Shown here piece by piece: positions 23,477 through 41,056 of a DNA stretch of 64,000 bases (the stretch's first letter is position 1; every line of letters begins with the position of its first letter). A program made the translations under genes and the position numbers. A model generated the notes under the pieces. The model was given only the letters and a program-made list of their open reading frames with translations, did not search any database and had not been told where the DNA came from. Source of the stretch: Desmodesmus armatus (taxonomy: Eukaryota > Chlorophyta > Chlorophyceae > Sphaeropleales > Scenedesmaceae); assembly GCA_007449985.2 (NCBI GenBank), contig VIIQ02000625.1, forward strand, positions 248,001 through 312,000, given 5' to 3'.

Positions 23477-23846
23477 AATGCAGGGTGCTGGCGACTCCCC
23501 TGGCAAGCTGAGCAGGGCTGCTACCAGAAAGCCACGCCGCCCAGCAGCAGCAGCAGCAGGAGGAGGTGACGGTGTGGCCAGTGCCCGAGCAGCAGAAGCT
23601 GAGAAGGCATCTGCTGGGGAGAACAGGGCGGTAGAACATGTAGCGCTACATGCAGACGAATGGACTGACCAGCTGATGTTTGGCTCGGGGCCTGATAGTA
23701 CAGACCAGGCACTACGACAGAAGCAGGGGCAGCAGCAGGGACAGGAGGGTTTGGAGGATGACGTCGTGATCACGGGGTTGTTGCAGCAGCGACTCCCGCC
23801 GGGAGCAGGCCTAGGCGGGCACGGAGGACCTGACAGGGCTGGATAG
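18019..23846 (+). CDS. Nei/NEIL-like DNA glycosylase with Val2 and C-terminal SAP domain, 9 exons
   Basis: Exons 18019-18121, 18627-19465, 19666-19786, 20542-20633, 20986-21095, 21640-21712, 22042-22248, 22599-22947, 23401-23846 give 779 residues in phase. The family removes oxidised bases and nicks DNA at abasic sites (base excision repair, nucleus or organelles). The N-terminus is MVEGHQCHRV: Val replaces the usual catalytic Pro2, as in vertebrate NEIL3, and Glu3 is kept. A conserved Lys lies in IEVHGKNLFYFFG. About 200 Gln/Ala/Ser-rich residues interrupt the N-terminal domain before VVVVHIHFGMSGAFR. The H2TH part is KPIGLLLMDQTAVAGVGNIY, and the zinc finger is QCGRC...YCCETCQ. Exon 8 encodes a SAP DNA-binding motif (MTCQQLRDHLRPLNLDTRG), and the tail is basic and Gln-rich (AKRRRRT). 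Introns 3-5 and the 3' flank carry junction echoes. Confidence 0.92.
20108..20580 (+). repeat. Array of exon 4 acceptor echoes in intron 3 of the glycosylase gene
   Basis: Four decoy copies of the exon 4 start (AG|GTGTTGGC...CGTGCTGAGATC) begin at 20108, 20226, 20326 and 20444, ahead of the true exon at 20542. Long copies (20108, 20326) keep GTGTTGGCAACATCCACCGT but run into an in-frame TAG (GTACATATAG); short copies (20226, 20444) lack the CAACATC block. The long/short pair repeats with a period of 216-218 bp. Confidence 0.9.
20783..20828 (+). repeat. Echo of the exon 5 acceptor and start
   Basis: GTGACTGCAG|GTGTTGTGGGG at 20779-20799 matches the true exon 5 border at 20976-20996. The copy continues CACTGTGTGGACCTG before diverging, so it repeats about 40 bp of intron end plus exon start 197 bp upstream. 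Confidence 0.85.
20836..20945 (+). repeat. 55-bp tandem duplicate in intron 4
   Basis: Two near-identical copies run from ACTGACAC to ATTTTAGTCTGT (20836-20890 and 20891-20945). They lie between the decoy and true exon 5 acceptors. Confidence 0.9.
21214..21370 (+). repeat. Two echoes of the exon 5 donor end in intron 5
   Basis: The exon 5 end, CGGCTGGGCAAGCCTTGGAC followed by ACGCAG|GTCAGCAC, recurs at about 21218-21250 (border changed to GCAGGCTG) and at 21336-21368. The second copy keeps the full donor GCAG|GTCAGCAC and would encode LGKPWTR, so it could act as an alternative 5' splice site. Confidence 0.88.
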
Positions 23847-24841
23847 TCAGTCATCAGTCATGACTTGTGCTCGGGGCCATGTACAGCCAGGTAGCCAGGG
23901 CTATCGCAGCAGCAGCAGCGGCGGCGGCGGGAGGAGCAGCAGCAGCGGGTACAGTAGCGTACGGGGGAGGATGTTGTGATCACGGGGGTTGTTGCAGCAG
24001 CGTCTCCGCTTGGCAGCAGGCCCAGGCAGGCACGCAGGATGCCATGATAACATCTGATATTGGACTGTGATGTATCACTGTAGAATGCCACCAACGTCCC
24101 TGTTTTGGGGGCCCTTGTATTCAACAGTTGTACGCAGTGTCTGTATATGGTCCGTGTACAGAGGCAGTACACGAACTGCCCAAGTGACTCTGGCCTTGCA
24201 GCTGACTCGCCTGTTTTTGTATGTCCCCTGTGAGCCTTTTCTTGCTCCCATTTGGGTCGTTACGTTCTTCTGAAGATCTTCTATCTGCTGAGTCAGCTCC
24301 ATTGTTGCTGTTGATAGTCATTGGGATGGCTTGTCTAATTGTGTTATCTTGTCCATGAGTCAACTTGTCGTTGCAGGATGCATGCTGTTCTGCCAAGCTG
24401 GTGCCCCTCCTTTGTGGTTCCCATTACGCGTCGGGGAGGGGGCACTTGCTTTCGGCATCGGATTTGGCGTGTTCCCCCAACTTGACGATAGGCCCCCAAA
24501 GTGCGCAGACACTGACCTTTACCATGTGTGATTTCAGTTGCATTCAACTGACACCTGCAGCCCGGCTCAGTGCACTAGCAGTGTGACCACAGCAACAGAA
24601 TCATAACTGCAAGCAATCAAAATACAAGGCCAAGCCCGCTTGCGGGGGCGCAAACCTTCAACCCAACAACACAACCACTGTGACAAAGGCGGCACCTTTT
24701 CAGCCGCACATGCACCAACGCACGATTGCGCATGACAATTCGCACCAGCCAACCCAACCCTTCCCCATGAGACTTGTGTACACTGTGAGCTGCTTCAGTA
24801 CCATGACTAATCATTCATGGGCAGTTACTAGTGTCAGCATG
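23847..24841. other. Convergent intergenic region with coding-end echo
   Basis: This lies between the glycosylase stop and the EAPP stop. At 23966-24041 it holds a diverged copy of the glycosylase coding end (23753-23836), sharing GTGATCACGGGG, GTTGTTGCAGCAGCG and GCAGGC blocks at a 213-bp offset. A CAG/GCG run lies at 23910-23950. No gene was seen. Confidence 0.6.
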
Positions 24842-25004
24842 TCAGCATTCACTTGCCAGCACTGAGTAGAAATGCACGATCTCATCAGCATCCTGAGCCC
24901 CAACCTGCGTCCCACATATCGCACAGCACACCGGGTGCAGAACAACACCCTCCTCAACCCCAACGCCCTGCGGCATTGCTGCACCTGCCCTGCGTTTGCG
25001 TCCG

Positions 25005-25042
<38 letters not shown>

Positions 25043-26643
25043 AGGTTGTTGCACTTGTGCCTGTAGGACCTCGTCCGCTTTCACTTCGCAGTTCTGAGTG
25101 AACATCGCACGGTACTGTGCAAAAAAGCAGTGGTAGAAAGTGCAGGGTTGGTTGTGTTTGACTTGCAGTAAAAGCTATGGTAGAGCCCAACAGAATGCAG
25201 AGAGCTTGCATGGTGTCATGGTTGTCTGCCAACCGCTGCTTGCAAAGTTGCGGAAGTTGCTTCCATCCAGGGAGGGTCTGCGTTTCTAGTGGTCAAAGCT
25301 GCTAGCGCAGTTGACCAGCAGTCAAACTCCTCTTCCCTCCAGACTGTACCTGCAGTGTGGACATGCGGTGCACAGCATGGCACAGCATGACACAGCGCAG
25401 CACTGGACAAACCACGGCACCTCACACAACTGCATGCAGCCTAGCCTATCATAACCTCACGCAGCACAGCACAGCACAGCACAGCACAGCACAGCGCACC
25501 TGCGTGTGGTAATGTTCGTGCTGCTGGCAGTCGATGCACAGGGTTGCGAAGCAGCCCGGGCAGGACAGTATGGCATCGGTAGTGCGCCCGCTGCGCTGCT
25601 GTACAGCCCACGCCTCATCTGCTTCATCTGCGGCAATGCAGCAACCAGCGGAAGGGCAGCGACAGCTTGTAGTGACAGCTTGTGAGCTACAGCGGCCAAG
25701 CACTAGGGAGGGGCGGGGGGTGTAAGGCTTGGGGTTCCTGTGCGGCCCTGTTGCTCTGGCATTGCCAGGTTGGTTAGCTGGGTTGACCTCCCAGGTCGCA
25801 GTGCGGGCATCTCAGTGTTGTCTCAGCAATAACTCAAACCACTCAACCAATCAGACACACTCCTGTGACATAAATTGGCTCGTGCAGTGCTTTGCAGGCC
25901 TTGTTGCTGGACTGGCCGCTGCGAGCGGCCACTGTGCTGGTGCTTTTGCTGTCATGATGGGAAACAACCGTACTGGCCCATATGTATTGCGCAACTGCTG
26001 AAGCATGAGAGCCTGACGTGATGACCATGTTGTTATGTGTTGGGAAGCCTTGTGTCAATCACGTGCCACTGCTGCTGCTGCTGCTGCTATCAGCCTCCCC
26101 TTCTTCTCAACGTCACAGGGGAGATACATTACTGTACACACATATGCAGTGGCAACACAAGCACCCACCTGCCTGGGGATCATACAAAGGGTCTTCGGAT
26201 TTTGGCTGCTGCTGTTCATCATCATCACCCTCCCCTTCACTCTCTGACAGCCACCACTTGTCGACATTGGGCCCTTCGACCTTTGGGTCTATGTGCCTGC
26301 TGCCTTTGCCACGCCTCTGCGGCTTGTCATCGTGCTGCTGCTGTTGCGGAAGCTGCTGACATTGCTGCAGCTGCTGCGACTGCTGCTGTAAGTGCTGCTG
26401 TGGTTGCTGCTGGTGCAAGTGTTGGCTGTCATGGCCTGCCACCTGCTGTACTTGGGTGGCAGATATGTTCGGCGCAAGGGCCGTCGAGTGTGCCTGGCAT
26501 TCAGAAGCCCATGCTTGGATGGCTTCCGGCTGCTGCGACTGGTGGTGACTGTGGCACTGCTCCTGCTGCTCTTGGAGGCCATGTTGCTGCTGCTGCTGCT
26601 GCTGCTGTTGGGGTGGAACAGCATCCTCCATGCTGACCTCCAT
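24842..26643 (-). CDS. EAPP homologue (E2F-associated phosphoprotein family), 3 exons
   Basis: Exons 26643-26169, 25627-25500 and 25114-24842 join in phase to 291 residues, close to the family length. EAPP proteins are nuclear; human EAPP binds activating E2Fs and promotes S-phase genes. Family hallmarks are the acidic SEDPLYDPQADEADEAW, the first Cys pair region AILSCPGCFATLCIDCQQHE, HYHTQ-YRAMFTQNCEV, and the late LHPVCCAICGTQVGAQDADE with the terminal EIVHFYSVLAS. The Cys pairs probably bind zinc. The first 110 residues are Gln/His-rich, and a second Gln run interrupts the region after DEVLQ. The gene is divergent from the PC-esterase-like gene. Confidence in the family is high; the E2F link in algae is inferred from animals. 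Confidence 0.92.
25461..25496 (-). repeat. AGCAC pentanucleotide microsatellite in EAPP intron 2
   Basis: About seven CACAG/AGCAC units lie directly next to the exon 2 donor at 25499-25500. Confidence 0.85.
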
Positions 26644-27185
26644 GCTGGAGCTGATATTTCAAACGGACCCGAGGCACTATAAAATTCCGCTCTTTGCGAG
26701 TTCGTGTGCGGTGTGGCACACGAAAAGTACAGGATCAACTGGATTGCAATTGGATCACTGGAGTAGCCTAGGCCTTACAAGGCAATATGCAGATGGCGCC
26801 ACCAGCAAATTCACATTGCAACTGATCTGCGTTCCTTAGTCCAGTATAGTGCATCTGCTGGGGTCCAGTCCAATGTTCACACATGTGGACATCCAGGACA
26901 TGTGACAGCTTGGACGGGACTAGAACATGAAACAATAAATGTAAACAGCTGTAAATTTATGTCTTCTTTGTCAAGCATCAGGATCCTTCAGCGTTCTTTT
27001 CTTAGTCTTTTCGAATTTGCCGTTGACTGGTAGTTGTCCAGACGGTCCCGGATGATAGAAACACATTGAAAAACCTTACTGAAAGTCTTTTTGGGGTCCT
27101 ACCGCAACTAGAATCTGCAGTTCAGCCAAGAGACAATTTGCTTCAACGCGCGCCAACCTCGCTGCCTGCGCACCCTGAACAGCAG
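26644..27185. promoter_or_regulatory. Shared upstream region, EAPP (-) and PC-esterase-like gene (+)
   Basis: This is a 542-bp divergent gap that includes AT-richer DNA (26930-27000: CAATAAATGTAAAC and similar). No defined element was assigned. An in-frame upstream start for the plus gene exists at 27066. Confidence 0.35.
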
Positions 27186-30005
27186 ATGACTATTTCATAC
27201 CAGAAGGTTAACTTGGTGGTATTTATAGTTTTAGTGGTAGCTAATGGTGGCACAACAGGCTCGGCGACACAGCCCGGACCAACCGCAACAGCTGGAGGAC
27301 CAGCCTGGCAAGACCAGACAGCAACAGCAGCATGCCCTGTAAAGTATGCAGCTTCACAAACATTTCCCTTGCTACTTGGTGGAGTGGAGGATAGTTGCAC
27401 ATCAGGCTGCCAGCCCCGAAACGGGTCCCCATGGTAGGTTGTATGACGCATCCCTTCTTGTTGGCACCCCTGACTTCGTGAGGCATGAGTAAGAAACAGC
27501 AGCACGGCAATGCCATGCCACACAAAGTTAACCTCACAAGTGTTGCCCTCAGTTAGCTGTGCCACACCCACAGTTGCAACAGCGAGCAACACGACATGCC
27601 TACATTTGTCAGCAGTGACACAATGTGACGTCCTCCCCTGATCCGCAGCCATCCTGCTACTGCTGTGCAGGAACAAGGTGTGCAAACGAGACCAGGTGAA
27701 GCCTGCTTGGGGCATGTGCCTGCCACAGCAGAGGCAGCAGCTGTTGACATTTGTCAAGGACCAAGTGCAGCAGGGGGCTGCTGATGCAAGCATACTCAGC
27801 ATGAGCCCCTGCCAACTCTATGACATGCTGTCAACGGAAGGCCGCACTCTGTGGCTCATTGGGTAGGTAACTGGTACCCCTGATGATGTGGCGACTGTGG
27901 CCAGCTCAGTGTCTACCTTGATGTCTTGGTAATGGCGTTCTTCTTGCAAGCAGCAAGTAGCACACCCCTGCCATCTGACATGCGAGCTTGCAGCAGGCAA
28001 TGCATCCCTTTGCACCCACACAAAACCATTGCCACCCAACCACAGCATGCACACGAGAGGGCGTTGCCCTGCGGTGCGGCTCTCCACTGCATGACCGCCG
28101 ACCATACTCACACCTCCAAGTTGTTATTCACACCTCCCAGTTGTTATTCACACCTCCCAGTTGATATTGTACAACCGCCGCCATTGCTGGTGTACAGGGA
28201 CTCTCACATCAAGCAGATCTACGCAGCCCTGCGGTGCTTCATGACAGACTTTTGGGCACACTCGCAAGGCGAATGCGCAGCTAGTCCTGAGGAGGCCTTG
28301 CAATTCCAGCTGGACGACGTGACAGCAGCTGAGCAACCCTACAGGACGCCGCCTAGGTGCCTCCACTTGCAGGGTGGCAGTGGGGCGCGCATCTGCCTGG
28401 TGCACTCACCCAAGGGGGACATGTTCCTGAATGGGAACCCCCAGGTACGTTGCCAGGAGGTTTGGGACTTGCTTGCCGGCAGGCAAGACTTGCAGCTGGG
28501 CAGGGAAGGTTTGCAGCTGCCCTCAACCGTTGGCAAGCAGCTTTTCCAAATGCTGCTTGCAACGGTTCCAAAGCTCAGAAATAGCGTTGATAACTGGTGA
28601 TCAGACTTGTGTGAGTACAATCTTCGATTCAGTGCCTGCCTTTGTCACATAGGAGTCTGCCTGCCCTGCATCAAAGAGGAGTGCCTGCAGCAAACATGCC
28701 ATGCCTGAGACACATCCAGGTGATGCCATGCATGAGACACATCCAGGCGTACCTGGATACTAAAACACCTGAACTGCCTGGACTGTTGCAGGGCATTGGC
28801 ACCCTGCAGCTGCTGGCCAAGAGCTTCGTGGCCCCACAAGACATCATGTACATCTCAGTTGGCCGCTGGCATGCCAACAACTGCGACGGCGTCGGCAGCA
28901 ATTTTGCCTCTGTTTTGGATGGCATCGGGCGCTTCGCACAGGAGAATGCTGCTACCATCCCAAATATATTCTTCAGCCCCTCGCCCTTTGACCACGTTGC
29001 CTGTGGGCCTGACAAGTGAGTAGGGTGGGCAGGCAGGCAAGCTCACTCAGTGGACATGACATGTCAGCAACTGCTTTTGTTGTTGAAGAGCGGAGAGCAC
29101 TTAGTACAGCAGTTCAAAGCTTGCAAGGTATACCAGCTGCAGCATTGTGTTGCCTGCCGTGCGCACGCTGCAGAATCATCACCAACTGCACACACTGATT
29201 ACGGCCAGTACCACTGAAGGTCTCCCTAAAACCCTGTACCCTCGATCTTGTCATGCCTTATTGGGTCCAAAGCCATCGCTCATGCAGCTGCCGCTGACCG
29301 TGTTTTGACCGTGATTGCTGCATGCCTACTGCTGTCTGCTCCTGTAGTAAGTTGCTGATCCCTGCTTCTGGCGGGTGTGTCCCATACACAGAGGGGCACT
29401 ACAGCTTGGGGGTCTGGCAGCAAGTGGTGCAGATGTCACGGGAGATACTCGGGCAGCGGTTTAGCGTGCCGCTCATTGACACATACAAATGGACAGTGCC
29501 GCTGCACTTTGCACACATTCCACTTGGTGGCGATAGCTGGGACTGCTTGCACTACTGCAGGCCAGGGCTGTCAGAGGTGAGGTCATACCTGGCTGGGATT
29601 CGAAATCAAACTCACTTTTTGCTGATGCTTTTGTGAACAGCACGGTCGCAACACCTGTCCTCCTCACATCATGTGATACATCATAGTATGCCTCTTGAAT
29701 GGGAGTCAGCAAGGTGAAGTGCCGTACTGCATGTAGTAGCTCTGACACTCTGTAGCAGGACCCAGCTGTGTCAATCAAACCTCCCTTGTGCTGGTCTGCT
29801 GCAGGTTGAGGTGTGGCACATGATTACAGCAATGCAGGCGCGCGGGCTGAAGACGGGCGCAGCAAGCAGCAGCATGGGAGCTCAGGTAGCAGCAGAACGG
29901 CAGTGCGCGGCAATCGTCAAGCGTGCCGATCGGGAATATCCGTTCGACCCCTTGGATCCAGATGAGGGTGGGCAGCTGCTGCCTCCAACTGACCTGATTG
30001 CTTGA
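27186..30005 (+). CDS. TBL/PC-esterase-like secretory protein, 6 exons
   Basis: Exons 27186-27433, 27671-27862, 28198-28444, 28747-29015, 29348-29576 and 29805-30005 give 461 residues in phase. The N-terminus MTISYQKVNLVVFIVLVVAN is a signal peptide or anchor, fitting the Golgi/secretory location of plant TBL proteins that O-acetylate wall polysaccharides. Exon 2/3 splicing creates the GDS motif (LWLIGDSH), and exon 5 carries the DxxH motif as DSWDCLHYCRPGLSE; these supply the Ser-Asp-His catalytic set of the family. Cys residues near the N-terminus (TAACPVKY, EDSCTSGCQ) match its disulphide-bearing region. The exon 4 start at 28747 follows a duplicated acceptor, so its first residues are less certain. 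A related CAS1/PMR5-type acyltransferase or esterase of other specificity is possible. Confidence 0.87.
28109..28168 (+). repeat. 20-bp tandem repeat, 3 copies
   Basis: Three units of CACACCTCCCAGTTGTTATT lie in intron 2 of the PC-esterase-like gene, immediately before the 3' splice site region of exon 3. Confidence 0.9.
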
Positions 30006-31278
30006 TGTGTCTGATCGATGCTTTTGGGCGTGCCGCAGTGGCACTGTGGACTGTGCTAAATAAAGAGTTGGAACTTTTGGGTCCAGCATGCATGCCTGTG
30101 GACTGTAGCTGCATTCAATGGTCTGCGCTGAGGATGGCTGCAAGGCCACCAATATGAGGCCAACAGGCAAGCGCTGTTGGCTGCGTTTGTTTCAACAGTT
30201 TGAAGTGGGCGCAGCTATGTGCCACACATACACTGCAGGCGCAACTTTGCGTGAAGATGAATTTTGGCTTACTGCTGCGTCAAAGCAACTAGGCCCCCTT
30301 TGTTGGTTTCTATATCTGCAGTTGTCTAGCAGGCTTGTGGTGGTGCCTCTAAGAGGGACTGAAACTGGCCAGGGATCAGCAGAGATGAACATACGAGGTA
30401 GACGAGCATGGATGGTAGCAGCATAACAGGGAGTCAGCCCAGCAGCACCAGTGGAATCGCACACAGATGGTGCATCTGGCTCACTATCAAAGCCAGCACG
30501 GCATGTGTCAATGTTTGCTTGTACATAGCTTGTATCAAGCCGAACCTCGCTTGGCATTTTCTTTGGGCACTATTGATATGTGCCTGGCTGAGTGCATTGC
30601 CCTTATTGCGCCACATCCGGTGGATGCAGCCATCCTTGCGAAGGAAACCGTGCAAGTTCTCGTGCGTCAAAATGCACGACAACCTTGGCGCGGAGTCCGC
30701 GACATGCGGTGTGCGCCGCGCCAGTCGTCTGCATGGAGGTGTTCGATATCACTGTATACAAAGTTGCTGTGCACAGAATTACATCGTCTGTCAGGGCCGC
30801 ACAAGCATGCCCATCTCCAACAAGCGCTGCTGCGCACCTAAGATGTACGTAGACAATGGCACGTACACTGCGCAAATACTGTGCTGAAACACGACGCATC
30901 TGCACGCTGCTAGCAGGTCAAATAAGGTAACATAAAAGTAAGAAGATATGTATTAATGGGTTATTCGGTACATGCAGCAACCCGGAGTCACCTGAGCAAC
31001 CAGGCATACCAACCGCACTGAGCAGGGGCCCCACACATTACTGCTGGGTTTGGGTTTAGGGCTGCAAAACAGTGTAGCTCGCTGCTACTTGGCACAACAA
31101 AGTTGCAGCCCTGCAGACTTCATGAAAGCGCCAGAAGGGCTTTTGCGCCAATCAACCAAGCAGTGCCATGCAGCAAAGCAGTGCAGCTGTTGGCAGAACT
31201 GCTGCACCAATTGCCTAACGACTCAACAAAGCTGATTGCATTTGTCCATGCAGCCCAAGTCAGCACAACCACCAGCAA
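30006..31278. other. Convergent intergenic region
   Basis: This lies between the PC-esterase-like stop and the kinase stop. GCTAAATAAAGAG at 30056-30068 could aid 3'-end formation of the plus transcript. Several short frames exist (for example 30408-30887) but show no composition or similarity that supports a gene. Confidence 0.5.
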
Positions 31279-37738
<6,460 letters not shown>

Positions 37739-38359
37739 TGAGGCCACCAACACCCGCCAACAGTCACGAGCGATCCATCAGTAGCCTGGTGCACGCTGAA
37801 TGTAGCCTGCGTAAAAGCAGGCTGTCAACGATCTCACGCTCAAGATTGACAAAAGCTCAGCTGGATGGTGCAACGTCAGTTGTCTCACGCTGATAGTGCA
37901 TCAAACCAACCTTTGCGCCCTTTTCTTGACCTGTTGCAACCTCATTCAAAACCTTGGGGGACCTGCAACTGCCGAACGAGACATATGGACTGAATGCCAC
38001 CCGGTTGGGCCACTAAACGTCTACAATTCGTTTTTTTCCTTTCTGAAAGTTATTTGTGTTGCGCATATACCTCGTTCAAAGGCATTACTGACTCACTCAG
38101 GGACTGACTCAGCCAGGCAAGGCTGCACAGCCCTCAGGGCCTGACAGGGTGTGGAGATGTGCATGTGTCTCAAGCTTGGATGTCAGGAAGGGATTGGCCT
38201 ACATTTGGCCTCAATAGGCTGCCACTGTCCGCCCTGTGTTGAGGTTCTGTACCTCTGAGAGGACAAAGCAGCTCCAGCTGCCCCACCGAGACACCACACA
38301 GGACAATAGCCTGCTGCTGCAGCCCAGCACCATATATGACCACCTTTGCCCTGGCTGCT
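37739..38359. other. Intergenic region upstream of the kinase gene
   Basis: This is 621 bp between the kinase start and the stop of the borealin-like gene, both on the minus strand. It should contain the kinase promoter and the borealin-like 3' UTR. No specific element was recognised. Confidence 0.4.
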
Positions 38360-40610
38360 CTACGCCCTGACACCCAGGGCTGCTGCTGCCAGCTGCTGGA
38401 TGGCCTTCAGCTTTGCCGCCACCTCCCCTCTGTACTGCGCTGGCACGCCCTCCACGCCGCCAGTGGCAGCATCAACAGTGAATGCGCTGCCATCTGCAGG
38501 CAGCACACAAATATCCAAGCACAGCAGCACAACTCAGCGTACATTGCAAACACTACCAGCAGTGAACAGCCTAGCTCTGCGCCTGACACTGCACCAAATG
38601 GGCCCCTGCACAATGAGTTGCTGACAAGCCATCCCTGCAAAGGCTGTTGCCATCCAGTCGCCGCTGCAACCACTGCACATCAGCTATATCAGTAGTCCCC
38701 ACCGCAGCCGCTACTCACCATCAGTGGTCACCATCATCGCAGTACCTTCGCCACCCGCACCCGCCTGCTCTGCCGCGGCCGCCCCAGCCGCCCCTGCCCT
38801 GCCGCGCTTGCTGCGCCCCGTCGCCGCCGCTGCGCCTGCTGCCACCTGCTGCGTCTTTATGAGTGTGATGCAGCCCAGCATGGAAGCACCTGCAGGAGCC
38901 GCTGCCTGCATTGCTGGGGTCATGAGCGCTAGCGCGGCAGCCCCGGTCCTGCCCTGTGCCGCGTCACGTTGGGGTGAATGGACAGAGGGGAGCCTGCAGC
39001 ACACAGCAGCACACCCAATCAACAGGTTGGTACGTCAATTGCACCTGCAGGGAGCTGAGTGATTATGAGGCTTCATCAACGACCCAGGTGTTGTAGCCTC
39101 ACAGGAGGTTTGGAATTAGGGCAGGCGCAACAGCAACCAGCATTTGAGACTATCGCATCTATCACGCCACCAACACATTCAGCTACGCACACGCTCGAAG
39201 CACAACGCCGGGCCGCTGCGGTCAGCACCTGGCGCACGATACTACAAGCACGTATGATGTTCTCTGCGCACAGCATGGTTCACACCACCTCCAGGCACTG
39301 GTGTCTGTGGCCTTATACAACTGCTGCTTCCAATAAATCAACGAACAGCTACTTGCGTGGCCTTTCCAAAAAGCCAAAAAGAAAAAAAGATGCTCAAGTT
39401 TCTCCTTGATGACACGACAGCTGCACGGCATGCTGCCATGTGGTACACCATGCTGTCTCCCCCTCCCCCGTCAGCGAGTCCCCCTGTCAGCTGTGCCACC
39501 CCACCCACCGTTCTTGGAGAAGCAGGCCTCCCCGGGCTTGGCCTGTCGCAGCACCGTCCTGTCAGCACCCCGGGCAGCAGTGCCTGCAGCAGCAAGGCCC
39601 AGCGCCGCCAGCTTGGCATCAACCTTGGCCTGCGCCCGGTCCAGTGCAGCTGCCCGCCGCGCCTCTGCATCTGACCCTGCTGCTGGCTGCCCTGCTGCTG
39701 GCTTCTGCGCTGCTGCTGAGGACGCCTGCGCTGCTGCTGCAGCAGCTGGCTGCGCTGGGCTGTCGACACCCATGAGTGTCTGCAGCTGGGACTGTCCTGC
39801 ATGTTGTGCTGGGGCTGCGTCTGCTGCAGGGGCTTCCTCTGCAGCTGCAGAGGGAAGCTCAGCAGGGGCAGCAGCAGGGACAGCCTGGCGGGAGCGTGTG
39901 GAGCGAGTGGTCCTCGGCTCTGCTGCTGCTACTGCTGTTGCGGAGCGTGCTCTGCTGCGTAGGCTGCGAGTGGTGGGGGCTGCTGCTGCTGCAGCCGCTG
40001 ACTGCTGCTGTGCTGCCTCCAGCTTGCTGTCCACGCTTGCTGCCACTGCTGCCGCTGATGCGCTGGGGCCTGCATCGGCGTCACCCTTTGCTGCTGCTGG
40101 CTCGCAAGGTACTCCTTGTAAGGCATGCTGCGGACCTGTGCGTGATGTACGATGGGTGCAAGACACACAGCGGGTGCAAGTTGAGAGCTAGAAATGGGTG
40201 CAGGAATCATCATCAGTGTGATGAGAGTGTGCAACAGTGCTGATATGGGCATGTTGGTAGCGGCTGTGTCACCTTCAAGGTGCAACTGCTTGATGTTGAC
40301 ATAGCACACACCTTCTTTGAGAGCTGCAGCAGCTGCATCTTCAGCTGCTGCATGATTTTGGCCACTCCCTCATCAGCAGCAGCCTTGATGGACTCACATC
40401 GCTCCTCAACTGCAGACAAGCCGGCAGTGTTCAGCATTGGGTGCGTATGTCCAGCCCTTGGGCCTCACACTCACGCCCTGCTGACAGGTACTGCATACCT
40501 GCTGCATCAATCTCTTCCAGGCGCTTGTTCAGTACTGCTACATGATCAGGGTTGACCACGACCTCATTCTGCACGCCTGCTGCCGCGACTTTGCGCTTTT
40601 TGGGAGCCAT
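38360..40610 (-). CDS. Borealin-like chromosomal passenger complex protein, 7 exons (model partly tentative)
   Basis: Exons 40610-40499, 40409-40312, 40135-40085, 40022-39509, 38993-38968, 38905-38719 and 38493-38360 close to 373 residues. Borealin links INCENP and survivin in the complex that guides Aurora B during mitosis. Support: the N-terminal helix VEERCESIKAAADEGVAKIM leads into LSKKVRSMPYKEYL, like the end of the borealin helical bundle; a basic middle (TTRSLRSRARS); the short motif FSKNGSPL; and a C-terminal VTTDDGSAFTVDAATGG followed by a helix (EVAAKLKAIQQLAAA), matching the dimerisation domain layout. The first residues MAPKKRKV form a classical nuclear localisation signal. Two joins need 62-nt introns, both starting GTGACG, to keep frame; frameshifts are the alternative. 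Family assignment is by pattern, not alignment. Confidence 0.65.
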
Positions 40611-41056
40611 GAAGCTTCACATCTACTGCTGTTGAGGCGGTTGGCAGGACCTCCCGTTGTTTGAGCGTTGCGGACACGTTTCTGCGCTATAGCAGTTTTT
40701 GAGTACGGGGCACAACAGGGTGATGGCATGCAAAGCATGGGAGAAACACGCCAGAAACTTGTGCCCCAAACCTCCTCGGCGGAAAAGGTAACAATGCAGG
40801 CCGTTTTACCGTTTAGAACGAGAATAAAATCCATCAGTGTGGCTGAACACCCTTGGCCAACCTGGCACAGCGGAAAGAGCCTTGCACAGATCTTGGTGGT
40901 GCCCTGATTTCTCTCTGCTGGAGTTCTTGATTCAGGGACTGGCTCACAAATACAACTGAAAGCTCTGTGCGCGAAGGCCTGTGCTCTACCAAACAACCCT
41001 ACCTGAAGGCACACACCCCGCACAGTCAGCACACACTGGGACCAAGTCCTCCAGGG
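40611..41056. promoter_or_regulatory. Shared upstream region, borealin-like gene (-) and dihydropyrimidinase (+)
   Basis: This 446-bp divergent gap is the shortest in the window and must serve both genes. No clear element was assigned. Confidence 0.4.

Noticed and set aside
30408..30887. 159-residue plus-strand frame after the PC-esterase-like gene
   Set aside because: Cys-rich in no regular spacing, with competing frames of equal length on both strands; no splice or domain support.
39406..40191. Long plus-strand Ala/Ser-rich open frame opposite the borealin-like gene
   Set aside because: It is the antisense shadow of GCA/CAG repeats; the minus strand carries the conserved segments and splice borders.
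40587..40610. PKKRKV considered as a sign of vector or engineered sequence
   Set aside because: It lies at the natural start of an intron-bearing gene with algal composition and no vector sequence around it.
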